NCBI GenBank assembly: GCA_019925105.1
Contig: JAHGAU010000018.1
Span: forward strand, 186,001 to 250,000
DNA length: 64,000 nt
From: Niebla homalea
Taxonomy: Eukaryota > Ascomycota > Lecanoromycetes > Lecanorales > Ramalinaceae
Reading direction: 5' to 3'
Each line of letters starts with the position of its first letter. Within the stretch, counting starts at the first letter, position 1. The position numbers and the translations under genes were made by a program. The notes beneath the pieces were generated by a model. It made no database searches, was not told the origin of the DNA, and saw only the letters and a program-made list of their open reading frames with translations. This document shows, one piece after another, positions 13,241 to 25,899 of the stretch.

Positions 13241-14399
13241 ATATTATAAAAACGTAATAATATTAAAAAAAAAGAAACTAAGTTAAACTTATTTAAGTAT
13301 AAAAATAATAAAGAAAACTTAAAGATTAAATTAAAAAATAAAGAAAATAATTAAGATTAATAAACTATAAAAAAAGAAAAAGTCCAAAGAATAAAATCGG
13401 CTTTAAGGGCGTATATTTTAACGACCAGTTAATAAAAGAAAAAGGGTATATTCGTATACTTGGGGAGAAAAGGGAATATATAAAAGATAATCGGAATAAA
13501 TAAGACAAAACTAAAAGCAAATTAAAGTAATAAAACGGGGTAAAAGAAGTAAATTAAATAAAAAGTAAATAAAAATAATCAAATAAAAGTTTAAAAGAAT
13601 TAGAAAGGATAAGATAATAACGGAAGCACTTAGGAGATAATAAAGGAGCTCGGAAGTATTAAGGATACGATAAGAAAACTAAAAAAGATACAATAGATAA
13701 TCCAATTAATAATTTAAAATTAAAAATAAGCCTTATTTTATATTAATAATAACTTATTAAATAAAAGCAGAAGATAATTAAATTTATAAACTTAATACCT
13801 AATAAAATAAATAAAGAGATAATATAATATTTAAAGTTATTATTAATTACGTAAAATAATATTAAACGGTATAAAGAATATATAATATATAAAGAAAAAG
13901 CAATATTAATTAAATTAATAATACTTATAATAATAAAAACGGATAATTATATATATTAAGAGAATAATAGATAACTTAAAAAAAGTTAATAATAAAAAGA
14001 AAAAGCTATATATTATAATAATATAAAAAAAAAAGATAAAGTAAATAAAAAATAAAAATAATAAAAACTATTTATTCACTATAAAAATACAATTTTAAGA
14101 ATTAAATAATTCAATAACTTAATAACTTATTAAAAACTATTAGAATATAAATACGGTACTTATTAAACTTATTTAAGATATATATATAAAGTAACGGATA
14201 AGTTAACCTTAAAATGAGAAAATAAAGGAATAAATATTAAAATAAAGTTATTATGAATTATATTCTTAATAAATCAAAAAAATAATAAAAAGAAAGATTA
14301 ATACTTTAAAGTTATATAAAAAGCTATAAGTATAAGTAAAGGAAGAAGGTATTATATTAAGAAATATTATCCTAAATAATTAAGTATAATTTAAAATAT
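13241..14399. other. Element 3 stretch between protease and RT
   Basis: No domain identified. The plus strand is strongly A-rich (Lys/Asn/Ile codons) and could be a degraded linker of the polyprotein. A slightly GC-richer patch at about 13,380-13,500 has no recognisable feature. Confidence 0.35.
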
Positions 14400-15900
14400 T
14401 TTAAATATTATAAACGTATAAAGATATAAATATAAAAGAATTATATAAGATCCTTATAACGGACCTCCTCCTATATAGAGTAATATTAAAATTAAGGATT
14501 AAGCCGTATAAAGTTATTATTAAAAAGTTATTAAATAATAAGGAGTAATAACTTAAAACAATTATATAATAAGGAATTAAATTAAATATATATAAAAAAT
14601 ATATATAAATAAATAAATATATTAAACGTATTCCCCGTATTTATAGAAAAAAAAGGTAAAATCAAACTATAACTTATATTTAATTATTACTTTATATATA
14701 AAGTATTACCCGTATTTTATATAAAGTTAATAAAAAAAGTATATAATTTATTAGGAATTCTATTATATAAAATTTTCTTTTAAGTAAATATAAAGTATAG
14801 GTATTAAGCAATAAAAGTATATTTTAATAACCGATATTATTTTACTTTTAACGTATTAAGTATTAAATAACTATAGTTTATAAGGATGTTTTAAGGAATA
14901 CGTACGTCCTTCTTCGTTTTTATTAAACTTATAAATATTATATTAAAAGTTATTTTTAAATTAAACCCAGAATTATCCTTCTTTATTCCTTAAAAAGAAT
15001 ATAACCTTATTAACTTAACCTTTTATTTTAATAATATTTTTAAAGTATATAAGATATGAAAAAAACAATTTATTTTTTTAAGAAATTATTTCTTTTTATA
15101 AATTCTATAATTAAAGTTAAATTTATTATTTAATAAGCTAAAAATTCAATATAATAAAAATCAAAATATTAAAAAAGATTATAAGGTAAAAGGATATATA
15201 TAAATTAAACTTAAAAAGTACAAAAAGATACTTAATTGGCCCGTATTATAAAATATAAGAAACGTTAAAGGATTCTTAAGTACCGTTAATATAATAAGGA
15301 AATAGATTAAAGGCTTTATAGAGATAATTCACCTTTTTACCCGTTTAATTAATAATATAAAGTAAAGATAAAAAAAGTTAAAAGATGTATTGTTTTAACT
15401 TATATAAAATATGGTAATAAGGGCTAAAGCTTTATTTAAATAAAACCCTAAAATACCGGTTTATATATATATTAATACCTTAAGATACGGAGCCGGATAT
15501 TATATTACCCAAGTCCAGGACGGTTATATCGTTTTATTTATTTATAATTCATATATGATAAATAGAACGGAACGTAATTACGATATTTATAAATAAAAAT
15601 TAATAATTATTATTACGTTTAAGGAAAAGCTCTTTTATATATTAAATATAAGAAAAGTTTTAATTATATATATAGATTATAAGTTACTTATAGGGTTTAT
15701 AAATTTAAACTATTATAAAAATATTTTTATAAGGTAAATAAATAAGTTAAGAAGGCTATATATTAAAATTAAATATATTAAAAAAAAAATTAATAAAGCA
15801 ATAGATAGTTTATTAAAAGTATTATTTAATAACTTAAATTATATACTTAATAAAATAATAAAGAAAACAGCCCTTAAGGTATAAAAGAATAAAAATAATA
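14400..15900 (+). pseudogene. Element 3 reverse transcriptase and RNase H
   Basis: The RT palm and fingers at about 14,500-15,060 are poorly readable. The connection at about 15,150-15,360 reads P-(E)-K-V-x-x-(I)-x-(D)-W-P-V followed by V-K-G-F-L-S-T-V-N, the usual post-palm block of gypsy RT. RNase H at about 15,430-15,860 is clear: R-Y-G-A-G-x-Y-I-T-Q-V-Q-D-G near 15,484-15,530, then N-R-T-E-R-N-Y-D-I-Y-K near 15,560-15,596. These match the D-A-S-x-Y-x-x-G-A-V-L-x-Q and A-E-x-N-Y-x-I-x-x-K-E blocks. The first catalytic Asp reads Asn. The gene copied the element RNA into cDNA; now dead. Confidence 0.83.
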
Positions 15901-16299
15901 TAATATAATTTTAAAAAAGTAATAAAAAAGGATATTACGTTATATTAAAGGAATTTTTAAAGAAACAAAGAAAAACAGAATTAACGCCTATAATAATATA
16001 TAAATTACGATATAATAGTTAAAAGGTTAATTAACTTAAAACGCGGGGGGAAAATCAACGGAAAAAAATGTAAATAAAAAAAAGAAAATAAATATAAAAG
16101 AATTATAACTATAAAGGATAATCAATAGTAAGCCGGTACGGATATATAATATAAAATTAAATAGTAATTATAAGATAGAATATATATAAATTAATTATAA
16201 ATTTACAGAGTTATTAAAATATAAAGAATTATTTTATTATAAGGATAATAATTAATATACCAATATTATTAAATATTTTAAAATAAAAATAAAGTTAAA

Positions 16300-17570
16300 A
16301 AAGAAAAATACGGTATAATGAGTTTAATCTAATAAATAACTTATAAATTATAAATTTAATTTAACTATTAATAAGTTACTTTATTAATACGGGAAGCGTT
16401 AAATAATATATTTAATAAAGGAAGAAATAATATAAATACTTAAAAAGTCTATAATAATACGGGATATTTCTTATTAAAAATTATATTAAAGAAACTACGG
16501 TATTATTATTAATAACCGGATATAATAAAAGATATTATAAAATACGTATACGGGTACTTGGCTTATATAAAGTAAGCATACGGAAGTTATACGGTTTTAT
16601 TAAGTCCAATTAAGGTAAAGGCTTTTTTTAATTTATTTAAAGCGGACTTTATTAATCCTTTTGAATAAATATAAGGCGGTTTTCGGTACGTTTTTAATAT
16701 AATAAATTATTTCTTATAATTTATATAATTATTTTATATTACGTTAATCAAAGCAAAAAACGTAATTATTACGTTAAAAAAGTATATAAATTATTATTTA
16801 AAACCCGTTACGATATATATAAATATTAAGAAGGTATTTATAAATAAAAGAATAAAAAGCTTTTTCCGGTTATATAATATTTAATTTATCCTTATACCGA
16901 GTATAACGTATAAAATAATAAGCATAATAAAGTTTAATAATTAAATTTAATAAAAGGTAATAAAGAAAACGTAAACTTAATAAAAGTATAATTAAATATA
17001 AATAAGAAAATTAATAATATTAAATATTAACTTAAGATATATTAAATATTTAAGGTACGCCCTTATTAATATCCTTTTTAAGGTTAAACCGGATATAATA
17101 TATGAACGGAACGTAATTAAGCTAAAAGTTAAAATATATATTATAGAAAGAATAATACCGCTTTTAAAAGAAGCAATATATAAAGTTGTTTAAGGATTTA
17201 TAATAGACCGGATAAATATCAAAAAAAAGTTATAAAAGAAGTTAAACGTAATAAAAAACCAATAGAAAAAACGTTATAATAAAAAAGTATAAAATTAAAA
17301 CCCGTTAAAAAAAGGGTAATTAATTATACAACGGGATTTTACCCTTAATCTTGGGAAACTTAAGCCCCATTAAGTCGGATTATTTATTATTAAGGGCTTT
17401 ATAGGAGAGTATAAAGCTTCATATATATTAAAAAGGATAAATAGAACTTTTATATTTAATTTATTTTATAAGGATTATCTTAAAGTATTTACTTTACGTA
17501 TTGGGTATTTTAAACCCTCCGATAAATTAAAGTTAAAAATAATAAAGAAAATTAAGATCCAGCGGGCGTA
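16300..17570 (+). pseudogene. Element 3 integrase
   Basis: Zinc-binding region at about 16,460-16,610, with the second Cys pair mutated, ending in R-K-L-Y-G-F-I-K-S (family form R-K-P-Y-G-L-L). The core at about 16,625-17,000 contains A-D-F-x-x-P-F and G-G-F-R-Y-V-x-N-I-I-x-Y-F. A second-strand block with x-F-I-N-K-R-I-K-S-F lies near 16,830-16,870. The C-terminal GPY/F-like part at about 17,340-17,520 contains L-G-K-L-K-P, V-G-L-F-I-I-K, E-Y-K-A-S-Y and L-R-I-G-Y. It follows RNase H directly, the gypsy arrangement. Multiple stops; inactive. Confidence 0.8.
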
Positions 17571-18339
17571 AACGGAAAACGCTTTAATTTTTTAGAAATT
17601 ATTATAATTATAAATAATACAACCTAAAAGAAGGAAGTATATATAAATAATATAACGCCATTTCCTTTATATTTTTATTTCAGTTGCTTTTATACTTTAA
17701 TATATCAGAGGTCCCAAAAAATACAAATTTAAAAATCAAGAAAAAAGGGGGAAAAAAAGGAATAAACAGTTACTCTAGTAAACGTAGTTAAAAATAAAAA
17801 ACCAAAAAGAAGGGAAACAGGAATATAATAAAGGTTTAAAAAGGATGAATATAAATAAAGGGATATTAAGCCCTTCTCCTTTTATTTATAGTCTTTTATT
17901 TATTATATTATAAGTTATAAAATAATGAAATTATAAAAAGTTATAACTATTTATAATTAAAAACATTTCCTTAAAAAGAAAAAGAAAATACATTAAGAGT
18001 AATATATAAATAAAAGTATAATTAAATATTAAAATTATATATTGAAAAATCTATTTAAAAAGACGTTTCTTTTACGGATTATAAATCTAGATATTAAATT
18101 TATTATAAATATTACGTTAAGAATATAAATAAAATATATTATTAATATAAATATAAAAATAAAAATTATTTTAAATAATAAGTAATTAAGGCCTTAACTA
18201 CGCCCTTAAAATAAATAATTAAATCTAGGATTAATTTTTATTACGGTAATTACGGGGCATAAAACCGTATTAATTATCTTATTTTAAGAGCGGGGGCGGA
18301 GGCGGAATAAAAGGATTAATATATATATAAAGACGTAAC

Positions 18340-20620
18340 TTAAAATGAAAATAACCTGATATTAAGGAAGTAACCCAATAAGTAAACTTAATAGCGTAAT
18401 TAAAAGAATTAATAGAATAATTTAAAAACCGATTAAGGCTTTAATCCGCGGATAATTATATATGCGCCCTTTTAATAAAACGTATATTAAAATTAGAACT
18501 ATAATAATATTTATAATAATTACGGTCTGAAGTTAAAGCCGAGCGATATAAATTAAATATAATAAACTTAAGAATAGTCCGGAATATAGGGTTTATTAAG
18601 GTTAATAATATAAAATTCAAGAAAAACGTAAATCTTTCTTTAAAGTATAATTATATTACCCGCGGAATTAACTTTAAATAAAAACGGTTAAAGAATCGTA
18701 TTTAAGTTAAGGAGTTTAAAGGTTATTATATATACGGGGATAAAATAAAAAGAAAAGCTTATTAAAAGAAAAATACTTATAAAGATATAAATAAAAGTTA
18801 TTACGTATATATAATATAAATAGCGGACCCAAGAAAAAAGAAAATTAGCGAAAAAGCCTAGGTAAACTTATTATTTAAACGGAAAATTAATTAATAATTA
18901 CTTTATATATAAGAAAAAGAAATAACTTATTAAAATTAAGGCTAATAAAACTTAAATTAAAGATATCCTTAACTAAGTTTAAATCGGGTAAATAATATTA
19001 CCTTTTCTTAAATAACCGTTTATAAGATTTAATCGAAGAATTAATCCCTAGAAAAAAAGGACTATATTTTATATAAACTTTATTACGTTAAGCGGGCTTA
19101 TATAACCGAGATGGTCTTATAATTCCGCTAAAGCCGGACCAATATATTAATAAAGGGATTACTTGGACCGAAAGAGTTATTTAAGTTAATAAGCGAAAAA
19201 TAAACGATATAAATAATTAAATTAATTAAGCGGATAAAGATAAAAAATAATAATTAAATAAAGATTATTAAAATAAATAAATAATAAAATTAAATAATTA
19301 AAATTCAGGAATAAACTATAATAATAATAAATGAATATTAAAAGCAGAAAATTTAATAAAAAATACTTATTAAAACTATAGTTATTAAATTAATTATAAA
19401 TTATAATTAATTATAAAACGTATATAATTTTTTATATTAAATTTACAATTAATATTAAAATTAAATAATATATAATATATTAAAGAAAAAGCGCTTACTT
19501 AAATTATATCCCAATACTAAAAATCTATAAAAAAGAATTAATAATAATCGATTAAAAAATAAATTAATTTATATATATTTAGATAAAAATTATAATCGCT
19601 TAACTAATATTTAAAGATATAATTTAAATAAATATTATTTAATAAACCTTTAATACGATAATAGTTAATAAAGGTAAATTAACGACCGTTATTAATTTAC
19701 TAATACCGGGTATACGCCTAAGTACCTTTATATATATAAAAAGCGTAAACTTAAATATATACCGTAAGAAGCTCTTAAAAATAAGAAAGTTAAAATAAGT
19801 TAAAATTAAAAAAAACCGATAAATATAACTTTAAATAAATTATTTAATTAATATTTAAATAAACCTTAATAATAATAAAGATATATTTATTTAATTTAAT
19901 AAAGTTAATAATTAAAATACGTTTTTTAAAGTATAGGGATATAATAAAGGTAATTTTAATTAATATAATTTAAATTAAAAATTACGAAAAGATTATAAAA
20001 AAGTTAGTATAAATATAAAATAAATAACCGATATTAAAATTATAAATTTATGTATATTCTTAAAAGCATAGTTAATAATTAAGTATATAATTAAATTAAA
20101 TTCAAAATAAGTTAATTAAAATATAAAAGGAGTTAAACAAAAACTAAAAAAATAAAAGAATTTAAAGAAGTAAAAAGAAATAAAAAAAGGTAAATAAGCG
20201 AGAAGGATAAAGTAAACGGCTATATAATACGATTATTAAGTAAGTAAATAATTAAACGTTATTTTTAACGTTTTATTTATTAATAAAACCGGTTAAGACG
20301 GAACTTAATAAAGATAATAAGCAATATTACTACGTTTAAAAGGAACCCCTTTCAATATATTTTCTAGAAATGCCCGTATCGGGACGATTATATATAAATT
20401 ATTAAAAGAATATGAAAATATATTTTATTTATAAATAAATACGGCCCTAAAAGTACTTAATATATTAATTAATTAAAAGAAAATTATATAAGTAGATAAA
20501 AATAAATATTAAGAGTTATAATAAAAAGTATATTTTTAATAAATATTATTTAGTATAATAATAAATGTTAAAAAAAGTTTATATAAAAATTAAAAAGCTA
20601 TTTAAAGACTAATAAATAAT
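18340..20620 (+). pseudogene. Unidentified frame downstream of the element 3 integrase
   Basis: A plus-strand reading frame can be followed for several hundred codons if stops are read as mutated Gln/Trp. It starts with an acidic helical segment and contains L-K-E-L-I-E-(Q)-F-K-N-R-L near 18,400. At about 18,720-18,820 is a G-Y-Y-I-Y-G-D-K block followed by Y-(Q)-K-K-N-T-Y-K-D and S-Y-Y-V-Y. Reading Tyr as mutated Cys gives a zinc-knuckle-like C-x2-C-G-D...C...C-x2-C. It may be the Gag of another, truncated element or an extra gene of element 3. I do not recognise it. Near 20,330-20,400 the sequence is less mutated. Confidence 0.45.
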
Positions 20621-21519
20621 TTTTTTATTTTTTTATTTTTTCTTTTATCCTTTTAAGAAGTAATATATAAGTAATAATAATTATAATAAATTATTATTTT
20701 TTTAATTACTTTCTTAATATTAATATAATAAATTAATAAAGAAAAAATATTAATAAATAAATATAAATTAAGTAATTACGTATAATATTATTCTAAATAC
20801 GTTAACGAAGAAAGATATTAAAATTTATAAAAAAATTTAAATAAAACTTATTTAAATAATTAAGCCTTTTTAAGACGTACTTAAAGTTATATAATAAACC
20901 TATTTAAGATATATTTAATAATAACGGGATTAAAAAAGATATTAAAAGTATACGAATAAAAAAATAAAGTAAAAAGTAATTAATTATAAGGTCTTATCCT
21001 TATAAAGGGCGGTATTTATAATCTTTTAACGAGCGGAATAAAATACGGTATACCTTTATATAGATTAAGCGTATTATATTTAAAAAAATATAAATATAAA
21101 TAACCTGAACCTTAAGATAAATAAACGTAAAGTATTAAGGTTATTATTATTAATAAGTTAGAATAATAAAACCGGGGGATTACCCTTAAGAAAATTAAGT
21201 TTTAATATATTTATTTATTATTATTAAATAAAATTTAAAAAAAAAATTATAAGAGGGGTAAGTAAATATATATATAAACGGCGTTAAAGGATAAAAAGCA
21301 CTTATTAATAATACGTAATATTAAAAAGGTAAATTTATTATAAAAAGAATAAAGGTAAGTTAATATTATATTAATACTTTTTCAACTTTTATATTTACGA
21401 TAATTTAAATTATTAAAAGGATATTATAAAAGGTTTATATATAATTAAAATATATATAAATAAGTATAATATAATTTAAAGTATAATAATATTAAGGGTA
21501 ATATTTCGTTATAAAGGGA
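20621..21519. other. Element 3 3' untranslated region
   Basis: About 0.9 kb of A+T-rich sequence before the 3' LTR. No domain recognised. A purine-rich AAAGGGAATTAAAAAGGGGG run at about 21,513-21,532 straddles the assumed LTR start and may include the polypurine tract. Confidence 0.4.
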
Positions 21520-21771
21520 ATTAAAAAGGGGGAAAATATAAAAGATATTAAACTTACGGATAAATATATAAAGGAATGGAAATATTAAAAGGGTTAATTA
21601 AAGGTAAAATTAATTTATATATACTTTAAAAGGAAAAAAGATAATAGATTATTATAATAAGCAACCTATACCTTACTAACTTATATAGGGGCTCCGGCCT
21701 ATCTTCAATTGCATTCCATTGCCACCTGCTATTTCATTACTTTTGCTCTTTCCTTCCTTCCCATCTTTTCT
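21520..21771 (+). repeat. Element 3 3' LTR (252 bp)
   Basis: Partner of 8,396-8,647. Its left part is heavily G-to-A changed. Its right part (about 21,690-21,771) keeps CA and TG dinucleotides lost from the left LTR. Confidence 0.88.
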
Positions 21772-21844
21772 TAAATCAATATCTATTATATTTTATAATG
21801 GATAATCCGACGTAAACGTCGGCTTTTTCCTTTTTATAGGCACT

Positions 21845-22011
21845 TATTACGTATAAGCAGCGTAGGCATATATTACGATAAACATAGCGTAAGGGTTTAA
21901 GGCTATATATACTTAACGCGTACTTATATAAGTAGTAATACCGTCCATAGTTATAATTTAAACAGTTATTACTCCACCCTTCATACCTGTACTTCGTTCT
22001 TTTCCCTAATA
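21845..22011 (+). repeat. Element 2 right LTR (167 bp)
   Basis: Partner of 7,332-7,498. The 73 bases between the element 3 LTR and this LTR contain an inverted repeat GACGTAAACGTC (21,810-21,821) and a T-rich tract, which is the 3' remainder of element 2. Confidence 0.9.
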
Positions 22012-24960
22012 CTTAAATTAATTATTATAAATTAATAATTATAAAAAATAAATTTTACTTAAGGCCGTTAAGATTTATATATATAACGGAAATATATAAG
22101 TTTAATTAAGTAATATCGTTAAAGAATTCAGTAATATTTTTCAAGATAATAATATTATAATTAATATTTTAGAAAATCAATATTTATTTATTAACCTTTA
22201 AGTTAATATAATTATTAATTTTAAAAGAATATATAATATTAAGCGTAAAAATTAAAAATTTATAAATTAAACTTTCAATAAAATATATAATAAAAATAAA
22301 TATTATAATTTATATAATTTATAGAATTTTTATATTTTTCTTTTATTATTTAACGCAGTATTTTTAATAAACGTAAGGGCCGTATTATAATTAATATTTA
22401 ATTATTTAATAAAATTATAATTTCCGATTTATATCCCTTATTATTATAATAAGAAATGATTTCTTTAATTATAGGTTATAAATGTATTACCGTAATTAAT
22501 ATTTATGGTTATTTTTATTGATTTTTATACGTAAATCCGATTAATATAAACTCTATATTATCTCTTATAAATATTAAAAGGAATCTTCGGTTAGATTAAT
22601 AGGTTTTAAAGGTAATCCTTTATATATATAAAAATAAATAAATAATATATTATGTTTAATACGATATTTTACGTAAATATTCGTAAATAATATAATTATT
22701 TTTAATTATTTATTAAAGGAATATATTATTTATTTACGTTTAGTCTTTTAAATTCTTAAAAATAAACGTATAGACCTTTTATTAATAAAATCATTTATTA
22801 ATTACTTTATGATTAAGCTTTTTAATTAAAGAATTAATTCTTTAAGGATATTTATACTTAATAATAAAATTAACACTACATAAAATATTAAATTTCTTAA
22901 CTTATTAAGGAACCTTAAAGTTTTCCTTGATTTTATAAATTAATTACGTACCGTAATAAAGAATTATACTTAATATATTGCCCCGTTTTAAGTACGTAAA
23001 ACCTTTTTTATTATAAATTTAAGAAAAGTAAATCCAAAGTATATAAGTTTATACCATAAGTAAAGGATGTTTTAAATTAAGTTTATATTTACTTGAAAAG
23101 AAAACCGTACTTTTAAGGATTTAAAAAAGCATTTTTAAAACTATCGTTTCTTATATATTATAATTTTAATTAACCTTTATTTACCGATATTAATATATTA
23201 AAGGAATTAAAGATTATAACTATAATATATTATATTAAGGATAACCTATTACCTTATAGTATTACGGAGATTAACGATTTATTAAAAATTACGTATAATA
23301 AAATATAATTAATAATATTCCTTAATAAAAGCTTAAATATAACTAAAAAAAATTATTAACTTATAAAGTTAAAAACTACGGGTATAATTTAGGTTATACG
23401 TAAAATTAAATACTTAATTAAAACGAACTATTATAAACTTAATTATATAATCTTTACGGATTATAACGTAATTATTAATATCTTTAAAGAAATAAATTTA
23501 AAAACCTTGATAATTAATAAAATTAATTTCCGCTTAATTTACGTATTATAATATTTATCGATATTCAATATTTTATTATATTATCAATTAAGTTTAATAA
23601 ATACCGTTCTTAATATATTTTTACGATTAATTAATAATACGTAAACTTTATTTTTAAAAATTAAAATTCTTAATAACGTAAATAATAATAAATTAATTAT
23701 TCTTTATTATATTTATATTTTAAATAAATTTAAAAAACAGATTAAAAAAGAATATATAGAGAATAAAACGTAAATAAAATTATAGAAAGTCTTCATAATT
23801 AAGGAGAAGTTAAATTTATAAAATATAAAAACTAAATTATATTTTATATTAAAGGACGGCTTTATTTATAATATAAAATCCGTTAATTATTTATTGCGAT
23901 TATATATACTTAATAAACTTAAAAAAGTAATTTTTTAATAAATATATAATAATTTACTATATAATAACTTTAACCGATCCTATAATAAATTAATAAACTT
24001 AATATATTTACTTAAGTTAAATAAATAGTTACGGAAATATATAACGTATTACTTTAAGTATAATTTAAATTAAATTAAAAAATATATATTTTATAAATTA
24101 TTTTAATTAATTTTAAGCCCGTTAATTATTTTTTATATAATTTATATAAACTTTATTATTACTTTATTAAATTAATATAATTATAATATATTTTTTATTA
24201 TTACCAATAAACTCTTTAAGCGGGTATTTTTACTACCCGGTAATATTAAATTTAAGGTTAATAATTAAGTAAAATTATTATTAACCGAATTAATAAAATA
24301 AAGATCAGGAATTCCCTTTAATATTATATTAAATAGAAATCGTAATTTTATTTCCGTATTTTAAAAATCTATATTTAAAGAAATAAATACTTATATTCTT
24401 ACGTTTAACGTATATTACCCTTAAATTAATAATTAATTAAAACGGATTAATTAAATGGTTAAAATCGTATTACGTTATTTTATAATTACGTATTTAAATT
24501 ATAATTAAATAAAGATTATTTTATATATTTTAAATATTTTAAATAATTTAAAATCGGCGTTAATTAAACTTACTTTAAATAAAATTTACTATAATATAAA
24601 TATTTATAACCTTTTAAATTTTTTAATAACTTTTTAATTCTTAGATATAATATACTTTAATTATAGAACCGTAAAAGGTATAAAACGTATTAAAAATTAC
24701 GTAAATAATAGTTAAACTCTAATATAATTAAAGTTATAAATTATTTTAATTTAATATTAATAATTTAATTTATTTAAAGTTATATTAAAAATATAATATT
24801 TTTAATATTGAAAATTATATGTTATATTAATAATACGTTAAACCTTTTATTTTTATTAAGAAAATTAATTACCTTATATATAAGCTTAAATTATCTATTA
24901 ATATAAAAATAATACCGGTTATTTTAATTAATTTACTTAAGTTAGTTAATAATTTAATAA
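22012..24960 (+). pseudogene. Element 1 RT-RNase H-integrase
   Basis: Continuation of element 1 after the nested insert. RT at about 22,370-22,960 includes I-S-D-x-Y-P-L, the (Y)-V-N-N-I-I-I-F block (family Y-V-D-D-I-V-I-F) near 22,675-22,700, and L-R-L-V-F-Q-I-L-K-N-K-R-I. RNase H at about 23,160-23,620 has the fungal gypsy signature (T)-E-x-x-x-(A)-G-L-V-x-V-I-R-K-I-K-Y-L-I and F-T-D-H-x-A-I-I near 23,360-23,480. The integrase core carries N-R-N-R-N-F-I-S at about 24,331-24,354 (family S-D-R-D-R-K-F), then a block matching T-A-Y-H-P-Q-T-D-G near 24,405-24,450. Both catalytic Asp codons there are Asn. Gypsy order; dead through RIP. Confidence 0.87.
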
Positions 24961-25448
24961 AGGACCCTTTTAATAGATAATTTAACCGTAACGCGCCGTT
25001 TACTTTTAAAGTTAATTCCGAGAATAAAAAAGAATATATTATTAAAAGAATTATTTATAAGAAAACAAATAATAAATACTTAATTAAGTAAATTACTTAA
25101 AATATAAAATATAATAATAAGCTTCCGTTATTAAAGTTATATTTAAACTTATTATATGAATTTTAAATTATATATTTTAAATTTAATAACATCGTGGTTA
25201 TCCGCCGTAATAAACCTTATATTACTTTTTTATTAACGTTTATTAAAATAATACTTTTATCGTTTACCGGTACTCTTTATATATTCCGTCTTAAGCGTAA
25301 TTGCGGCCGTCCCCGTAAAATTAAATAATATTTTAATATAAAAACATAGGATATATAAAGTATAACGTATTATTAAGTATTATTATTTATATTAATATAT
25401 TAAGGTAAACGTTACTATAAGTAATAACTTTTTTCTTTTAATAATATT
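24961..25448. other. Element 1 3' non-coding region
   Basis: Low-information A+T-rich sequence before the 3' LTR, containing a moderately GC stretch at about 25,190-25,320. A T/C-rich tract at 25,429-25,440 precedes the LTR; a purine-rich tract was not obvious. Confidence 0.4.
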
Positions 25449-25604
25449 TATTATATATAAATATAGTATAAGGGATATTAAGGAGTATTTATAAGTATAG
25501 GATACTTTTTATACGTAAAGGATAAATAATCCTTAAAATCTTACCTGTATTTAGGTAAAATGATTATTTATATATTATTATACTTTTTAATCCATACACT
25601 AATA
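25449..25604 (+). repeat. Element 1 3' LTR (156 bp)
   Basis: Same length as 3,983-4,138. Starts TATTA and ends TAATA, followed by the CTATA target duplication. Its left half is more mutated and its right end less mutated than the partner. Confidence 0.92.
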
Positions 25605-25899
25605 CTATACCTACCTTTAATAATCCCGCCGGCGTACCGCCAGCGGAGTCAGTTTAATACCGTAGATTTTTTATATTAAATATTAAATATAATTATATAT
25701 ATATTATATTAAAAAGAAAATAAATAATTAATTAAAGAAAATAAAAGCTTTATTAACGTTAATAAATATTTAAAATTAAAAAATAAAAAGAATTACTTTC
25801 CGGTAAATATATTAAATAAAATTAATCATTATTCTAATAAAATAACGGTTATTTATTACGTAATTATTAAATTTAACGTAATTTTTACGTATATAAAAT
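25605..25899. other. Spacer between elements 1 and 4
   Basis: Starts with a GC-rich near-palindrome at 25,628-25,648 (CCGCCGGCGTACCGCCAGCGG), then A+T-rich RIP-type sequence. It is continuous with 3,977 on the other side of element 1. No gene seen. Confidence 0.4.

Larger units (their letters stand above)
8396..21771 (+). mobile_element. Element 3: Ty3/gypsy LTR retrotransposon, innermost in the left nest
   Basis: Two 252-bp direct repeats (8,396-8,647 and 21,520-21,771) bracket a plus-strand Gag-PR-RT-RH-IN polyprotein at about 10.75-17.57 kb, in gypsy order. A further plus-strand frame lies at about 18.3-20.6 kb. The interior of about 12.9 kb is longer than usual for the family, so an unrecognised insertion or an extra gene is present. 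A TGG at 8,647-8,649 right at the LTR end could start the primer-binding site. LTR ends are not clearly TG...CA and no clean target duplication was found; TAAGT/TAAAT is a candidate. Confidence 0.85.
7332..22011 (+). mobile_element. Element 2: short, probably non-autonomous LTR element inside element 1
   Basis: Two 167-bp direct repeats (7,332-7,498 and 21,845-22,011) start TATTA (from TGTTA) and end TAATA (from TAACA). The flanks TTTAA (7,327-7,331) and CTTAA (22,012-22,016) match at 4 of 5 bases with a C/T transition, as expected for a RIP-altered target duplication. Element 3 sits inside it, so its own sequence is only 7,332-8,395 plus 21,772-22,011, about 1.3 kb, with no detectable coding frame. 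It shares the AAT-repeat leader with element 1 and carries an internal tandem repeat. This fits a miniature or non-autonomous LTR element; loss of a coding interior by deletion is the alternative. Confidence 0.8.
3983..25604 (+). mobile_element. Element 1: Ty3/gypsy LTR retrotransposon, outer shell of a three-level nest
   Basis: Two 156-bp direct repeats (3,983-4,138 and 25,449-25,604) of identical length begin TGTTA or its RIP form TATTA and end TAATA (from TAACA). They are flanked by a perfect 5-bp target duplication, CTATA, at 3,978-3,982 and 25,605-25,609. The coding remains are split by element 2: a 5' frame at 5,928-7,331 and RT-RNase H-integrase at about 22,370-24,960, all on the plus strand. 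The gypsy order RT-RH-IN and the fungal-type RNase H identify the superfamily. Removing the nested insert leaves about 6.9 kb, a normal gypsy size. Inactivated by RIP. Confidence 0.9.

Noticed and set aside
20330..20400. LINE-type C-terminal Cys-His motif
   Set aside because: A possible H-x-L-x-x-C-P-like reading was seen in one frame, but there is no upstream reverse transcriptase of non-LTR type nearby.
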